DNA from: Arenicella chitinivorans | Lineage (GTDB): Bacteria > Pseudomonadota > Gammaproteobacteria > Arenicellales > Arenicellaceae | Assembly (NCBI RefSeq): GCF_014651515.1 | Contig: NZ_BMXA01000006.1 | Location: 124,001-188,000 of the forward strand | DNA length: 64,000 nt | Reading direction: 5' to 3' | Shown: positions 8,414-18,201 of the stretch, in pieces | How positions within the stretch are numbered: position 1 is the first letter of the stretch | Layout: each line of letters starts with the position of its first letter | The notes under the pieces: model-generated | Seen by the model: the letters and a program-made list of their open reading frames with translations, nothing else | What the model was told of the DNA's origin: nothing | The model's database searches: none | Made by a program: the position numbers and the translations under genes

Positions 8414-10609
8414 ATGAGCGCAACGGTCAAACACATCCATAATTTAACTCGCACTGCCGTAGCAACTTCCCTTGCTTTAGGCGGGCTACACAGCAACGTC
8501 ATGGCGCAATCGATATCTGACACCACAACACAGAGCAACTCCGTGGAAGAGCTCGTTGTGATTGGCAGCGCACTGTACCGAGACCGCACTGCGGCCATTG
8601 CGCCTCAACTTGAGTACACCACCGACTTTTTTCAACGATTTGAGCCCGTATCGGTTGGTGACATGTTAAAGCGCACACCGGGTGTGGCATTTAGTTCTGA
8701 TGTCGGAGAGTACGATTCCCCTCAGCTGCGCGGCCTGGGCAATGGATACACACAAGTGTTAATTAACGGTAAAGTGGTGCCGAGTGCGAGTGATGATCGC
8801 GCGTTTTTTGTAGATCGAATTCCCGCTGAGATTGTGGATCGAATACAGATCATCCGCAGTCCAAGCGCCGACCTCTCGGGCGCAGGCATTGGCGGTGTCA
8901 TCAACATCATTCTAAAAGAAGGCCAAGCCTTGAATGGTGGCAGCGCACGTGCCGGCGTTACCAACGTCGATGGCGATGAGAACAAGCTCAACACGTCTTT
9001 CGCCTATGGAGGGCAAAGCAACACAGCACAATGGTCGCTTACAGGGTCATTTCAAGAGCGCTTTGTACCCAAAGTGAAAACCGAGGAAGTCTTCGACGAT
9101 GAACGCAACTTGGAAGAATTTCAAAATGAAAATGATGACCGAGACAGCGACGACCTAACGCTCGGGGGCGATGTGCGCTTCGAACTAAATGAAAAAAACT
9201 CACTAAGCTTGTCGGCGAACTACATCAAAACAAAGCGCCAAGAAGATCAGGACGAGACGACATTTGAAGTCGAAGATTCTGAGTTTCAGTTAGCCGAGGC
9301 CACTCTAGACGATGTTGATATTGAAGAACAAACTGCGTTGTACGGGATCAGTTGGGAACACGTGCCCAGTGAAAATATAGTTTTCCGTTCGTTCGCAGAT
9401 TTTAGCAAAGTCGAACTGAGCGAAACGGCCATCGTGTTTGAGGGCGATGACGCGGCCGCACTCGAGCTAGATGAAACGGAGGTGATCATTATCGCAGACG
9501 ACCTTACTCGGCTCGGTACCGAGTTCAGCGTCAAGACGAGCGACAGCAGCAGTCTCAAATTCGGGCTACACTGGGACGACAAACATCGATCCAACCGACT
9601 CACCGTCATCGATGATGAGGGCGACGCCGCCATCCAGGCCTTTGACACCGATGAGCAGCTTATCGCAGGCTTCGTAAAATCTGAGATCGTGATTAATGAC
9701 GGATTGCAAATCGAGGCGGGTCTGCGGATCACCAATATTGATCGCGAAATTCAGGGTTCAAATACGTCAGATTCTGCGAGCGAGTACGCCAAGACGCACC
9801 TGCTCCCGAGCTTCCACGCTTCCTATGCACACCCTAATGGCGGCGTATACCGACTAAGCCTGGCACGCACAATGCGACGACCGGGCTTCGATCAACTCAG
9901 CCCTATTGTCTTTGCAGATGAGCCGGAAGACGGTGATGTCAGTGTCGGCAACCCATTGCTTGAAGAAGAACTCTCTACCGGAGTCGACGTCGGCTACGAG
10001 CACCCTATTCTGCGCCGCGGGATTATTGGCATCAATGCGTTTTATCGCGACGTCAGTAACGTTATCGAAAACGGTATTGTTGGTGAGTCTGATATCGGTG
10101 GCGCGCTATACAGTGTGCGAAACACCGGTGATGGCAGGGTCTGGGGCGTGGAGTTGGACATGAGCTTCCCATTGTCGGAACGTACTGGCTTTTTCGCGAA
10201 TGCTACGCTTCTGGATTCTAAGATTGTTGACCCCTTCACTCTCAAGAATCGACGTTTTCAAGATCAGCCAGACGCGATCTTCAATATTGGCTTGGATCAC
10301 ACAATTCCTCAATGGGATGCATCAATGGGCTTCAGTTACCAACACCGTGGTGACAGCATAAGTATCGAGTACGGTGAAGAGGTACTGCTTCAATACGATG
10401 CAAACCTGGAGATCTTCTTTGAAAAGCGGTTCGTTAATGGCGTCATTGTGCGCCTGACCGGTAACAACCTATTAGATGCGGAGAAAGTGGAGAACTTCAC
10501 AAAATACGACGGACTGGAAGCACAGCGCCTAGGTTTAGTTGACGAATACGAACGCGAAATTGAATCAGTCGGCCCAAGTCTGGGCTTGACGCTGCGCAAG
10601 GCCTTCTAA
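8414..10609 (+). CDS. TonB-dependent outer-membrane receptor, phytase-linked
   Basis: About 731 residues from the ATG at 8414, which gives a good signal peptide (cleavage near NVMAQ-SIS); an ATG at 8366 would add 16 hydrophilic residues. A plug domain follows (SVEELVVIGSA as TonB-box region, DMLKRTPGV, LRGLG, QVLINGK, IQIIRSPSAD, GGVINIILK). The rest is a 22-strand-type barrel ending in an aromatic residue (LTLRKAF). The first third of the barrel is very acidic. A beta-propeller phytase gene follows 56 bp downstream on the same strand, so phytate, an inositol phosphate or its metal complex is a plausible ligand. This is inference; siderophore uptake cannot be excluded. Confidence 0.9.
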   Translation: MSATVKHIHNLTRTAVATSLALGGLHSNVMAQSISDTTTQSNSVEELVVIGSALYRDRTAAIAPQLEYTTDFFQRFEPVSVGDMLKRTPGVAFSSDVGEYDSPQLRGLGNGYTQVLINGKVVPSASDDRAFFVDRIPAEIVDRIQIIRSPSADLSGAGIGGVINIILKEGQALNGGSARAGVTNVDGDENKLNTSFAYGGQSNTAQWSLTGSFQERFVPKVKTEEVFDDERNLEEFQNENDDRDSDDLTLGGDVRFELNEKNSLSLSANYIKTKRQEDQDETTFEVEDSEFQLAEATLDDVDIEEQTALYGISWEHVPSENIVFRSFADFSKVELSETAIVFEGDDAAALELDETEVIIIADDLTRLGTEFSVKTSDSSSLKFGLHWDDKHRSNRLTVIDDEGDAAIQAFDTDEQLIAGFVKSEIVINDGLQIEAGLRITNIDREIQGSNTSDSASEYAKTHLLPSFHASYAHPNGGVYRLSLARTMRRPGFDQLSPIVFADEPEDGDVSVGNPLLEEELSTGVDVGYEHPILRRGIIGINAFYRDVSNVIENGIVGESDIGGALYSVRNTGDGRVWGVELDMSFPLSERTGFFANATLLDSKIVDPFTLKNRRFQDQPDAIFNIGLDHTIPQWDASMGFSYQHRGDSISIEYGEEVLLQYDANLEIFFEKRFVNGVIVRLTGNNLLDAEKVENFTKYDGLEAQRLGLVDEYEREIESVGPSLGLTLRKAF

Positions 10610-10665
10610 GGGTCTGAATCCGCTCACCTTCGATACCGTAATTTATCACTCAAAATTAAATAACA

Positions 10666-12018
10666 ATGAAACAAACACACGCTATTGTATTAACTCTGGT
10701 CGCGCTTCTCGGCGCGTGCACGACCGCCAACAACACGGCTTCGGTTGGTGGCATTAGCCTCGTCAATTCGACCCTCGATATTAAGCGCTTCAGTGTCACA
10801 CCAACACTCGAAACACGCGCACTGCCTAAGAATGGGCCGCGCGGATTTGATGCCGATGACCCAGCGATTTGGGTTAACTCAGAGGATGGGCGCTTAAGCT
10901 TGGTCGCTGCCACTTTGAAACGAGGCGGGATGGATATCTACGACATGCAGGGGCAACTCATACAACACATCCCTGCAAAGCCGGCGCCCGCCTGTGCAAC
11001 AGGATTCGGAGCACAGCCCTGCCCTCACGTTGGTGGCCGATGGAATAATGTGGACGTCGTGTACGACTTCAATATCAACGGTGAAAAACACGATTTATTT
11101 GTTGTCTCAGACCGCGGCACCGACACGATCGATATCTTTAAGATTGACTACGCTGCTCACCGAAGTGGCGCTGCGCCAGTTCAAAACATCACGTCAAGCC
11201 GCAATACACCGCAGATTTTTACGCAATCTCAAGCTGATCTTAATGATGGCGATACCGCATACGGTCTAGCAGCAGTTAAACGCGACTCGACGCATGTCTT
11301 TGTTACCCAGAATAATCAGTCGGTCGTCGCGGAACTCATCTTACAAGCAGAAAACAACGGTGAGGTTGGCTACCAAATCGTGCGTCATATGGTGTTCCCC
11401 AGCAAGTTCCTCCTGCCCGATCATACCGTCTGGCAGGCATGCACGGACAGCGATGGTGAGTATCCGCACTTTGAAGGAATTGTCGCTGATACCGAGCATA
11501 ACGCCTTGTATCTCGCGCAAGAAGATATCGGTCTGTGGCGCGTGGCTTTGGACCAGCCTGGCGATGTCGCTCAGTGGTCTCTGTTCGCGCGAGTCAACGA
11601 CTATGGCAACCCATACACGCGTACCTGGTCAGACGCTGAAGAAGAGTATCATTGCGACCCGGCAACAGATATCAGAACTCAATTTGGCAGCGAGTATCTG
11701 CATGCAGACGTCGAAGGTTTAACGCTGTACGACGCCGGTGACGGCGATGGCTACCTCACCGTGTCCAGCCAGGGGAATAACAGCGTCGTGTTGTACCAAC
11801 GCACCACGCTCAAACCGGTTGCTGTGTTCGATGTTGTAGCTGGCACAATCGACGGGGTTATGGAAACGGATGGCATGATGATTTCCGAGGCAAACCTTGG
11901 GCCTGCATTCACGCAAGGTGCTCTTATTATGCAAGATGGTGAAAATCAAGACTCTGAAATCCAGCCTAGCACCAACTTCAAGTATGTCGATTGGAAAGCT
12001 ATTGCTGATCAGTTGTAA
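10666..12018 (+). CDS. 3-phytase, beta-propeller type, lipoprotein
   Basis: This 450-residue protein hydrolyses phytate (myo-inositol hexakisphosphate). It has a lipoprotein signal with lipobox LLGAC (lipidated Cys18). The beta-propeller phytase hallmarks are present: DADDPAIWVN near residue 64, a Lys/Gly-rich KRGGMDIYDMQG blade, the NNVDVVYDF strand, VSDRGTDTIDIF, HFEGIVADTEHNALYLAQED, and ADVEGLTLYDAGDGDGYLTV. These acidic clusters match the calcium/phosphate-binding centre of the family. It is probably anchored to the outer membrane. Pairing with the upstream TonB receptor suggests a phosphate-scavenging operon. Confidence 0.9.
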   Translation: MKQTHAIVLTLVALLGACTTANNTASVGGISLVNSTLDIKRFSVTPTLETRALPKNGPRGFDADDPAIWVNSEDGRLSLVAATLKRGGMDIYDMQGQLIQHIPAKPAPACATGFGAQPCPHVGGRWNNVDVVYDFNINGEKHDLFVVSDRGTDTIDIFKIDYAAHRSGAAPVQNITSSRNTPQIFTQSQADLNDGDTAYGLAAVKRDSTHVFVTQNNQSVVAELILQAENNGEVGYQIVRHMVFPSKFLLPDHTVWQACTDSDGEYPHFEGIVADTEHNALYLAQEDIGLWRVALDQPGDVAQWSLFARVNDYGNPYTRTWSDAEEEYHCDPATDIRTQFGSEYLHADVEGLTLYDAGDGDGYLTVSSQGNNSVVLYQRTTLKPVAVFDVVAGTIDGVMETDGMMISEANLGPAFTQGALIMQDGENQDSEIQPSTNFKYVDWKAIADQL

Positions 12019-12031
12019 CTAAGAAACACCA

Positions 12032-12063
12032 TAGTCAGTCAGGCTACTTGTTCTGACTGACTA
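12032..12063. terminator. hairpin after the phytase gene
   Basis: TAGTCAGTCAG and CTGACTGACTA make a perfect 11-bp stem with a 10-base loop, 13 bp after the phytase stop. There is no T-run on the plus strand, so it may act as an mRNA 3' stabiliser as much as a terminator. Confidence 0.55.
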
Positions 12064-12838
12064 TACAACTGCAAATCAAACGAAAACCGTTATTAGCGAG
12101 TTTTCTGAGAGGCGACATACGGCTTACAAATCAGCCCATCCGGATTGAAATAAGGCGATGGCCGAGTGCGTCTCTTGATCCCGCCTGTCAACATAAACAC
12201 TAAGGGTTTTTTAACATAGCCGCTGGTGGAAATTTATCATGCGCATCGACTGGTTTGTTATCAATCGCGTTTTTGCCAAATGCCTTCAAAGCCACTGGGC
12301 CTAAAGTTTCAAGCTTTTCGGGATCGCTCAATTGTAAGCGATCCCCGATAACCCCAATAAACGGCACTTTTTGTGGACCTAATGTATTTGCCAATGGGGT
12401 ATTCCAGCGTTTCGCAGGCTATCGATACAATCCCTTCTATGTCAGCTACACACACGCGATATGCGCTTTCCTGGTGATAATCTGACCATGTCTTGGGGAT
12501 GTCGAAAGCAACTCTGTTGTACCACATTCATCCAGCAGTCTGTCATCAACTCCCATTTCCGAGCATAAGCCTGACAGTCGCAGCACAGCTCTCGATATCA
12601 AAAAACTGATCGGAAACTACGTTTATATTGCCTTAAACTTCTCCGCAGCGACATTGGAAATGCACTAACGTCATCGCCTCAATGCGTATAACCCTTAATA
12701 CGAATCCGAACGCTCGACCGTCAATATGACCGGCTAAAAAATGGACTAGTGTATGGATTGTGACATTGACGCACCCAAGACTGCGGTAACTTGCTGCGAC
12801 ACACTGGCCCAAGGATGAACCACATTCATGATCGATGC
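12064..12838. other. gene-poor stretch, possible gene debris
   Basis: About 775 bp hold no convincing gene. A 64-codon minus-strand frame at 12200-12394 has a protein-like composition (GVIGDRLQLSDP, ALKAFGKNA). A second minus frame at 12309-12527 overlaps its 5' side, as a frameshifted gene would look, but I recognise no family in either. Confidence 0.3.
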
Positions 12839-14563
12839 TTACAGTAAACCAGGCACATAATAGATAAGCAAGTACACGGTAAGCAGAACGGCGACCCAAA
12901 CAACCATGGTTTCGATGGGCCAGAGTTTACCGAAATAACCTTTAGGTTCACCCGATTCGACGTCATACGAATTGTGTACCAAACGTTTGATCGACGAAAA
13001 CACGGATTGTTCAACCGTTATGTATGCAGCATAAATCGCGCCACCGGCCTTGGTCAGCACGTTCGGAGCCAGCCGTCGGTAAAACCAATCGGTATCGAGA
13101 TTGGTTGACGGCAACTCAGGTGGATACATATTACGCAAATTGAGCCACACGAAAGCCAACGCTGAGAAGAACAATAACTGCAACTGGGTTAAAACATGTG
13201 TTACATCATAGGGTTGATAACTATGTTCCCATGGCAACAACGCGTACACGGTCTGTGCCGGGAACGATCCCAGCACCACGCAGGCTATGGCCGCCAGTGT
13301 CATAGCGAGCAACATGTTTTTCGGGGGCTCGGTAGTACGAATTCCCGAGTCGTGCGCAAAAAATGCAAAATACGGAATTTTAATACCCGCATGATGGAAC
13401 ACACCGGCAGCGGCAAACAGCAACAACAACCAAACCACATCGTAGCCTTCAGCGACCGCTGCGGCCATGATCATTGATTTCGATACGAAACCACTGAACA
13501 ATGGGAAGGCCGAAATCGACGCCGCACCAACAATACACAAGATTGTGGTTTTCGGCATGCTTTTATACAAACCGCCGAGTTCCGAACCATTAATCTTCCC
13601 AGTCATATGCAGGACTGCGCCCATGGTCATCATCAACAAACCTTTGAAGATCACGTCATTAAACGCATGTGCAACCGCGCCGTTTAGAGCGATGGCGGTA
13701 CCAATACCGATACCAACAATCATGAAGCCGATCTGGTTAATCAAACTGTAGGCCAACACACGTCGTAAATCGTTTTCGATCACCGCAAAGAAAATCGGAA
13801 AACAGGCCATCGTGACACCGATCCAAACCAAAATTTCTTCGCCAGGAAATCCTCTGGCGAACGCATAGACTGCGACTTTGGTGGTGAATGAGGCTAAAAA
13901 AACAGTCCCGCTTGGGGTCGCTTCCGGGTACGAATCCGTCAGCCAAGTGTGCATAAATGGAAACGCGCACTTAATGCCAAACGCGAAAAAGATCAACCAC
14001 GCACCGACTTGCGCGATTCCGCTGTGCTGCAACGAAATCTGGTTGAACAAAAGACTGTTGTTCACCTGCGCGAATATCAATAAGCCAGCAAGTAGTAATA
14101 CACCAGAGAGCACTTGAATAATGAGATAGCGCATACCAGATGTGTACGCCCGCTCGGTTCGACGCGCCCAAATCAAAAATACCGATGTCAGCGCGAGTAA
14201 TTCCCAGAACACAAACAGCGTGAGCAAATCCCCTGCGAACACCGCGCCAACCGCACTCGCCGCATAGGCTAGTCCTGCAACATGTTGCACGGTGTCCTTG
14301 ACGTGCAATGCATACAATACAGCGATAAACGAAGCCAAGTGGAACAGATACCCGAACATCATGCTCAGCTTGTCCACGCGCACTGGCTCCAACGCATAGC
14401 CCATGAACTCGAGTGACCAGAACACACCATGCTCCAGCCCCATTAAATTCACCGCCCCGACAACCGGCGCAGCCAAGATAATGACACTTCGCAGCCAACC
14501 CCGCAGAAAAAGCGCCACTACTGCGCCAACCATCAGCGGCAAAAAAGGTAGAACACTATTCAT
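12839..14563 (-). CDS. proton-translocating ND5/MrpA-like antiporter subunit
   Basis: About 574 residues from the ATG at 14563, which overlaps the previous gene's stop by 8 bases (ATGAATAG); a longer frame starts at 14611. It has about 14 membrane segments with the marks of complex-I/Mrp antiporter-like subunits: the glutamate in LFVFWELLALTS, the lysine in TTKVAVYAFARG, and HAFNDVIFKGLLMM. A long C-terminal tail with an extra terminal membrane helix follows. It is the last gene of the operon and probably takes the place of the MrpA N-terminal half, which is not encoded elsewhere here. Function: membrane proton or sodium pathway. Confidence 0.87.
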   Translation of the reverse strand: MNSVLPFLPLMVGAVVALFLRGWLRSVIILAAPVVGAVNLMGLEHGVFWSLEFMGYALEPVRVDKLSMMFGYLFHLASFIAVLYALHVKDTVQHVAGLAYAASAVGAVFAGDLLTLFVFWELLALTSVFLIWARRTERAYTSGMRYLIIQVLSGVLLLAGLLIFAQVNNSLLFNQISLQHSGIAQVGAWLIFFAFGIKCAFPFMHTWLTDSYPEATPSGTVFLASFTTKVAVYAFARGFPGEEILVWIGVTMACFPIFFAVIENDLRRVLAYSLINQIGFMIVGIGIGTAIALNGAVAHAFNDVIFKGLLMMTMGAVLHMTGKINGSELGGLYKSMPKTTILCIVGAASISAFPLFSGFVSKSMIMAAAVAEGYDVVWLLLLFAAAGVFHHAGIKIPYFAFFAHDSGIRTTEPPKNMLLAMTLAAIACVVLGSFPAQTVYALLPWEHSYQPYDVTHVLTQLQLLFFSALAFVWLNLRNMYPPELPSTNLDTDWFYRRLAPNVLTKAGGAIYAAYITVEQSVFSSIKRLVHNSYDVESGEPKGYFGKLWPIETMVVWVAVLLTVYLLIYYVPGLL

Positions 14564-14810
14564 CGTAGTAATCTTCCCCGCGCATAAGCAATTTACGCAT
14601 TTCCTTGGCAATCAAAACCAACACAACGCAACCGACAAAGCCGTATATCGCGTAGAACGCTGGGATCTTTTCCCAATCGTGGTAAATGTGCCGATGGACA
14701 ACAAAATCGGCGATCACTAAGAGTCCGCAAATGACGTAAAACACCTTCAGCATTTTGCTGATATTTTCGGGCTTGTCGAAGAAGCCTTGGGGTTCATTCT
14801 GATCAGCCAT
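14556..14810 (-). CDS. small two-helix membrane protein of the Mrp-like operon
   Basis: 84 residues with two predicted membrane helices (VFYVICGLLVIADFVV and AFYAIYGFVGCVVLVLIA) and a charged C-terminus (GEDYYDE). It ends inside the start of the next antiporter subunit (8-base overlap) and begins directly after the upstream gene's stop, so translational coupling is likely. The family is not recognised by name; it is too short and too different to be MrpC, F or G. It is probably an extra structural subunit of this antiporter. Confidence 0.75.
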   Translation of the reverse strand: MADQNEPQGFFDKPENISKMLKVFYVICGLLVIADFVVHRHIYHDWEKIPAFYAIYGFVGCVVLVLIAKEMRKLLMRGEDYYDE

Positions 14811-16343
14811 TTAGCCACCTCCGTTCAGTGTACTCGTGCTTCCTACCTGAGTAGAAACACCGGGAATCAAATTAATTAAGTCCGTCAACGGCTGCGGATA
14901 TATAAACAACGCCAGACAGCCGAGTGACGTGACACACAACGCTATAAGTATCGGCATTGGCGCTTCCTTTGTTTCAGCCCATGTCCAAGGTTGTCGTTGC
15001 TCGTCTGGCGTATCAAAAAAGGCCTTAATCGGAATCGGTAAAAGGTAGGCGATATTTAGCAGCGAACTGATCATCAAGACAGCCACAATGATTAACTTAT
15101 CCGCTTCCAACGCGCCAATCGTCAAATACCATTTGCTCCAGGTCCCCGCCATCGGCGGCAAACCGATAATACTGACTGCACCAATCGCGAACGCAGCCAT
15201 GGTGATTGGCATTTTTCGTCCAAGCCCGCGCATCTCGCTGATGTTTTTCTTGTGTGCGGCCACAAAGATCGCGCCAGCGCAGAAAAATAAGGTTATTTTT
15301 CCAACCGCGTGCGTGGCAATATGCAATGCAGCACCGGCACTCGCGACCGAGGTCGCCAGCAATGCGCCGACCACAATGTAACTTAACTGGCTCACTGTCG
15401 AATAAGCCAAGCGTGCTTTGAGATTGTCTTTCGTCATCGCGATACAAGACGAGATCAGAATCGTCGCCGCCGCAATGTAAAGCATAAGGTCAGTGGCTAC
15501 GATCTCACGGAGCGTATCAAGGCCAAAAATATAAATCACAACCTTCAAAATACTGAAAACACCCGCTTTAACTACGGCGACCGCATGCAACAATGCACTG
15601 ACAGGCGTTGGTGCGACCATTGCCGCTGGTAGCCAGCGATGAAACGGCATGATCGCGGCTTTACCGATCCCGTAACAAAATAGCACCAATAACACACTCA
15701 GTATCATCGGGCTGTGCGAGGCATTAAAGATACCGCCGGCTTGAAATTCCAAGGTACCTGTCAAACTATAGGTTCCCAGCACCGCAAGTAACAGAAAGGC
15801 AATCGAGGTAGTTAAAAGAATACCGAGATAAATTCGGCCACCTTGCTTGGCCGCGTCATTTCCAGCATGGGTAACCAACGGATACGTTGACAAGGTCAGG
15901 ACCTCGTAGAACACAAACAAGGTTAGCAAGTTGCCGGAGAAACAAATGGCCATCACGGAACTGATTGCCAATGCAAAACAGCAGAAGAATCGTGTCTGGT
16001 TCTGCTCATCATGACCGCGCATATAGCCAATGGCGTAAACGCTGGTAATAATCCACAGGAAGCTGGCAACCAACGCAAACAACACACCGAGCGGCTCAAC
16101 CGAGAAACTGAGCGCCAGACCAGGGAACAACTCAACAACGTTTTGAGTGAGTTCAACACCACGGAAAGTATAGTCAGTGATCGCTAAAACAACACTGAAC
16201 AGCACCACGGCGGTAGTAAGTGTGACCGCCTCACGCAAGTTTGGCCATTTACCAGTCGCAACGACAAGCAGGGCACCGACGAATGGCACCAGAATCGACA
16301 GTGCAATCAGATTGGATGGCTCGATGGCTTGCCAGAGATTCAT
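14811..16343 (-). CDS. mrpD: MrpD-like antiporter subunit (second ND2/4-like)
   Basis: About 510 residues from the ATG at 16343 (MNLWQAIEPSN), which overlaps the preceding stop as ATGA; a longer frame begins at 16388. It has about 14 membrane segments. The key charged residues of proton-channel subunits are visible: Glu in LLTLFVFYEVLTLSTYP, Lys in AVAVVKAGVFSILK, and HATHAVGKITLFF. It belongs to the proton-conducting family shared by Mrp antiporters and complex I. Together with its neighbours it gives the operon three large antiporter-like proteins, where standard Mrp has two (A and D). Confidence 0.87.
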   Translation of the reverse strand: MNLWQAIEPSNLIALSILVPFVGALLVVATGKWPNLREAVTLTTAVVLFSVVLAITDYTFRGVELTQNVVELFPGLALSFSVEPLGVLFALVASFLWIITSVYAIGYMRGHDEQNQTRFFCCFALAISSVMAICFSGNLLTLFVFYEVLTLSTYPLVTHAGNDAAKQGGRIYLGILLTTSIAFLLLAVLGTYSLTGTLEFQAGGIFNASHSPMILSVLLVLFCYGIGKAAIMPFHRWLPAAMVAPTPVSALLHAVAVVKAGVFSILKVVIYIFGLDTLREIVATDLMLYIAAATILISSCIAMTKDNLKARLAYSTVSQLSYIVVGALLATSVASAGAALHIATHAVGKITLFFCAGAIFVAAHKKNISEMRGLGRKMPITMAAFAIGAVSIIGLPPMAGTWSKWYLTIGALEADKLIIVAVLMISSLLNIAYLLPIPIKAFFDTPDEQRQPWTWAETKEAPMPILIALCVTSLGCLALFIYPQPLTDLINLIPGVSTQVGSTSTLNGGG

Positions 16344-17845
16344 TGTGCGATCCCCTGAGCAGCGCTCTCGGTATTGAGGAACAGCCACTCAGCAGCACTA
16401 CTTGCCGCTTCGGTAGTCAGGCTGGTGTCGATCCCAAAGTAGATGTTGGCGAATACCAGTAACCACATCGGCGCTATCATAAGCCAAGGTGCTTCTTTAA
16501 CCGGTTCTGAGTCAGGCGACGCCGATTGCAGGTACGCAGCCTCGAGTACACGCCCAATGTAGATGACGGCCAGTAAAGAACCGGCCAGTACGAGCGCTGC
16601 GATTGCCCAGTGATTCTGCTCAAGCGCGGCGGTTACTAGATACCATTTACTCACGAAACCGACAGTCAGTGGCACACCAATAATGCTCAAACCCGCAATA
16701 GTAAACGCGGCCATCGTCAACGGCATCTGTTTGCCAAGCCCTCGAAATGCACTGATATCGACCGAACCGACACGATAAAAAACCGCACCGACCGCCATAA
16801 ACAAAGCCCCCTTCATCAGAGCATGATTGAAGATATGAATTAAGCCTGACATCAACCCAGCCACACTGACCAGACTCAAACCCAAAATCATATAACCGAT
16901 CTGTGCCACGCTGCTGTATGCCAGCACAGTTTTAACATTGCTTTGTACTGTCGCCATGTAAGAACACTTGAAGATAGCAACAATGGCCAAGGCCATGAGG
17001 ATGAGGTCCATGCCCATTTCTTCAAACACGTGGTTCACGCCAAATACTGTGAAGATAAAGCGAATCATCACATACACCGCCACCTTGGTGGCGGTACCCG
17101 CTAGAAATGCAGAAACGGCAGACGGCGCATGTGTGTAGGCTGGCGGCAGCCACATGTGTAAAGGGAATAAAGCAAGCTTGATGCTGACGCCGACCATAAT
17201 GAAAGCCAGTCCAGTGTTAATGGTTCGACTGCTGTCGTAAAGATCGATTCGGCCTGCCAAATCAAGCATATTAAGCGTGCCCGTTTTCATGTAGAGCATG
17301 CCCACGCCGATCAGGATAAACGTGGCACCGATGGTTCCCATCATCAAATAGCGAAACGCCGCGACCAGACATCGCCGATCCGACGCTAGACTGACCAGGG
17401 TATAAGTCGCTAACGACGAAACTTCCAAGAACACAAACAGATTAAAGGCATCACCGGTCAGCAAAATACCCGACAAACCTGCAAGACAGAGCAAGTGTGC
17501 GGTATAGAACAATGCATGCTTTGACGGCGCGACTTCTTTTTCAATGCTGTCTTTTGCGTACAGCAAGACCAGCGTAGACAAAGCGGTCACAGCCAGTAGG
17601 ACAAAGGCATTGGCTACGTCGACGCGCAGTTCTATGCCCCACGGTGGCGGCCAGCCACCGACCGCGTAGCTGATGACGTCGTTATCGAGCGCCACACAGA
17701 GCAGTTGCCAGGAGAAGTAACACGCCGCAGCACTCACCAGCGTTGCGAAAGCCCAGGCCAGCGAAGACCGTCCGAGAATTAGTACGATGGGGGCTGCGAT
17801 TAATGGGAGGATAATCGGCAGTGCAGCCAAGTGTTGTTCAAACAT
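16340..17845 (-). CDS. mrpD: MrpD-like antiporter subunit (first ND2/4-like)
   Basis: 501 residues with about 14 membrane segments. The conserved Glu lies in LFVFLEVSSLATYTLVS, and the conserved Lys in AGTATKVAVYVMIRF; the HIFNHALMKGALF helix is also present. Its ATG shares one base with the stop of mrpC (TAATG), and its end overlaps the next gene by four bases, so it is translationally coupled on both sides. It follows mrpC as mrpD normally does, so this copy is the best candidate for the canonical MrpD. Confidence 0.9.
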   Translation of the reverse strand: MFEQHLAALPIILPLIAAPIVLILGRSSLAWAFATLVSAAACYFSWQLLCVALDNDVISYAVGGWPPPWGIELRVDVANAFVLLAVTALSTLVLLYAKDSIEKEVAPSKHALFYTAHLLCLAGLSGILLTGDAFNLFVFLEVSSLATYTLVSLASDRRCLVAAFRYLMMGTIGATFILIGVGMLYMKTGTLNMLDLAGRIDLYDSSRTINTGLAFIMVGVSIKLALFPLHMWLPPAYTHAPSAVSAFLAGTATKVAVYVMIRFIFTVFGVNHVFEEMGMDLILMALAIVAIFKCSYMATVQSNVKTVLAYSSVAQIGYMILGLSLVSVAGLMSGLIHIFNHALMKGALFMAVGAVFYRVGSVDISAFRGLGKQMPLTMAAFTIAGLSIIGVPLTVGFVSKWYLVTAALEQNHWAIAALVLAGSLLAVIYIGRVLEAAYLQSASPDSEPVKEAPWLMIAPMWLLVFANIYFGIDTSLTTEAASSAAEWLFLNTESAAQGIAQ

Positions 17846-18201
17846 TAGATGACGTCACCCTGAGTTTCAAATTCATGCTCTTCAACCGTACCGTAGGCGC
17901 GTTTTATTCGGACAATTAGAGACAAGCCCACCGCCGTGGTTGCAACACCAACTACAATCGCGGTGAGAATCAGCACATGCGGCAATGGGTTGGAATACAC
18001 GTCGACACCTTCGACCAAAATGGGGGCGGTCCCACCATTCACCTTGCCCATGGAGATATAGAGCATAAACACGGATGTCTGGAAAATATTCAGCCCAACA
18101 ATACGCTTGACTAGATTATTCGCTGAAATAACGATGTAAAACCCGGTCATCATCAAAAACACGACGACCCAGTAGTTGTAGTAATCGAGAATAAAACTCA
18201 C
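17845..18201 (-). CDS. mrpC: Mrp antiporter subunit C (NuoK-like)
   Basis: 118 residues with three membrane helices, as in MnhC/MrpC and NuoK. Typical phrases are GFYIVISANNLVKRIVGLNIFQ and NPLPHVLILTAIVVGVA. Four-base overlap with the upstream mrpB-like gene and one-base overlap with the downstream mrpD-like gene support one coupled operon. Confidence 0.9.
   Translation of the reverse strand: MSFILDYYNYWVVVFLMMTGFYIVISANNLVKRIVGLNIFQTSVFMLYISMGKVNGGTAPILVEGVDVYSNPLPHVLILTAIVVGVATTAVGLSLIVRIKRAYGTVEEHEFETQGDVI

Noticed and set aside
12200..12527. Two overlapping minus-strand ORFs that might be a real gene
   Set aside because: They are short, in different frames, lack a ribosome site and match no family by eye. 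Kept only as possible debris within the gene-poor stretch.
13971..14498. 175-codon minus-strand ORF inside the ND5-like gene
   Set aside because: Same strand but other frame of a clear membrane subunit gene; Cys/Arg/Gly-rich composition is typical of a frame shadow.
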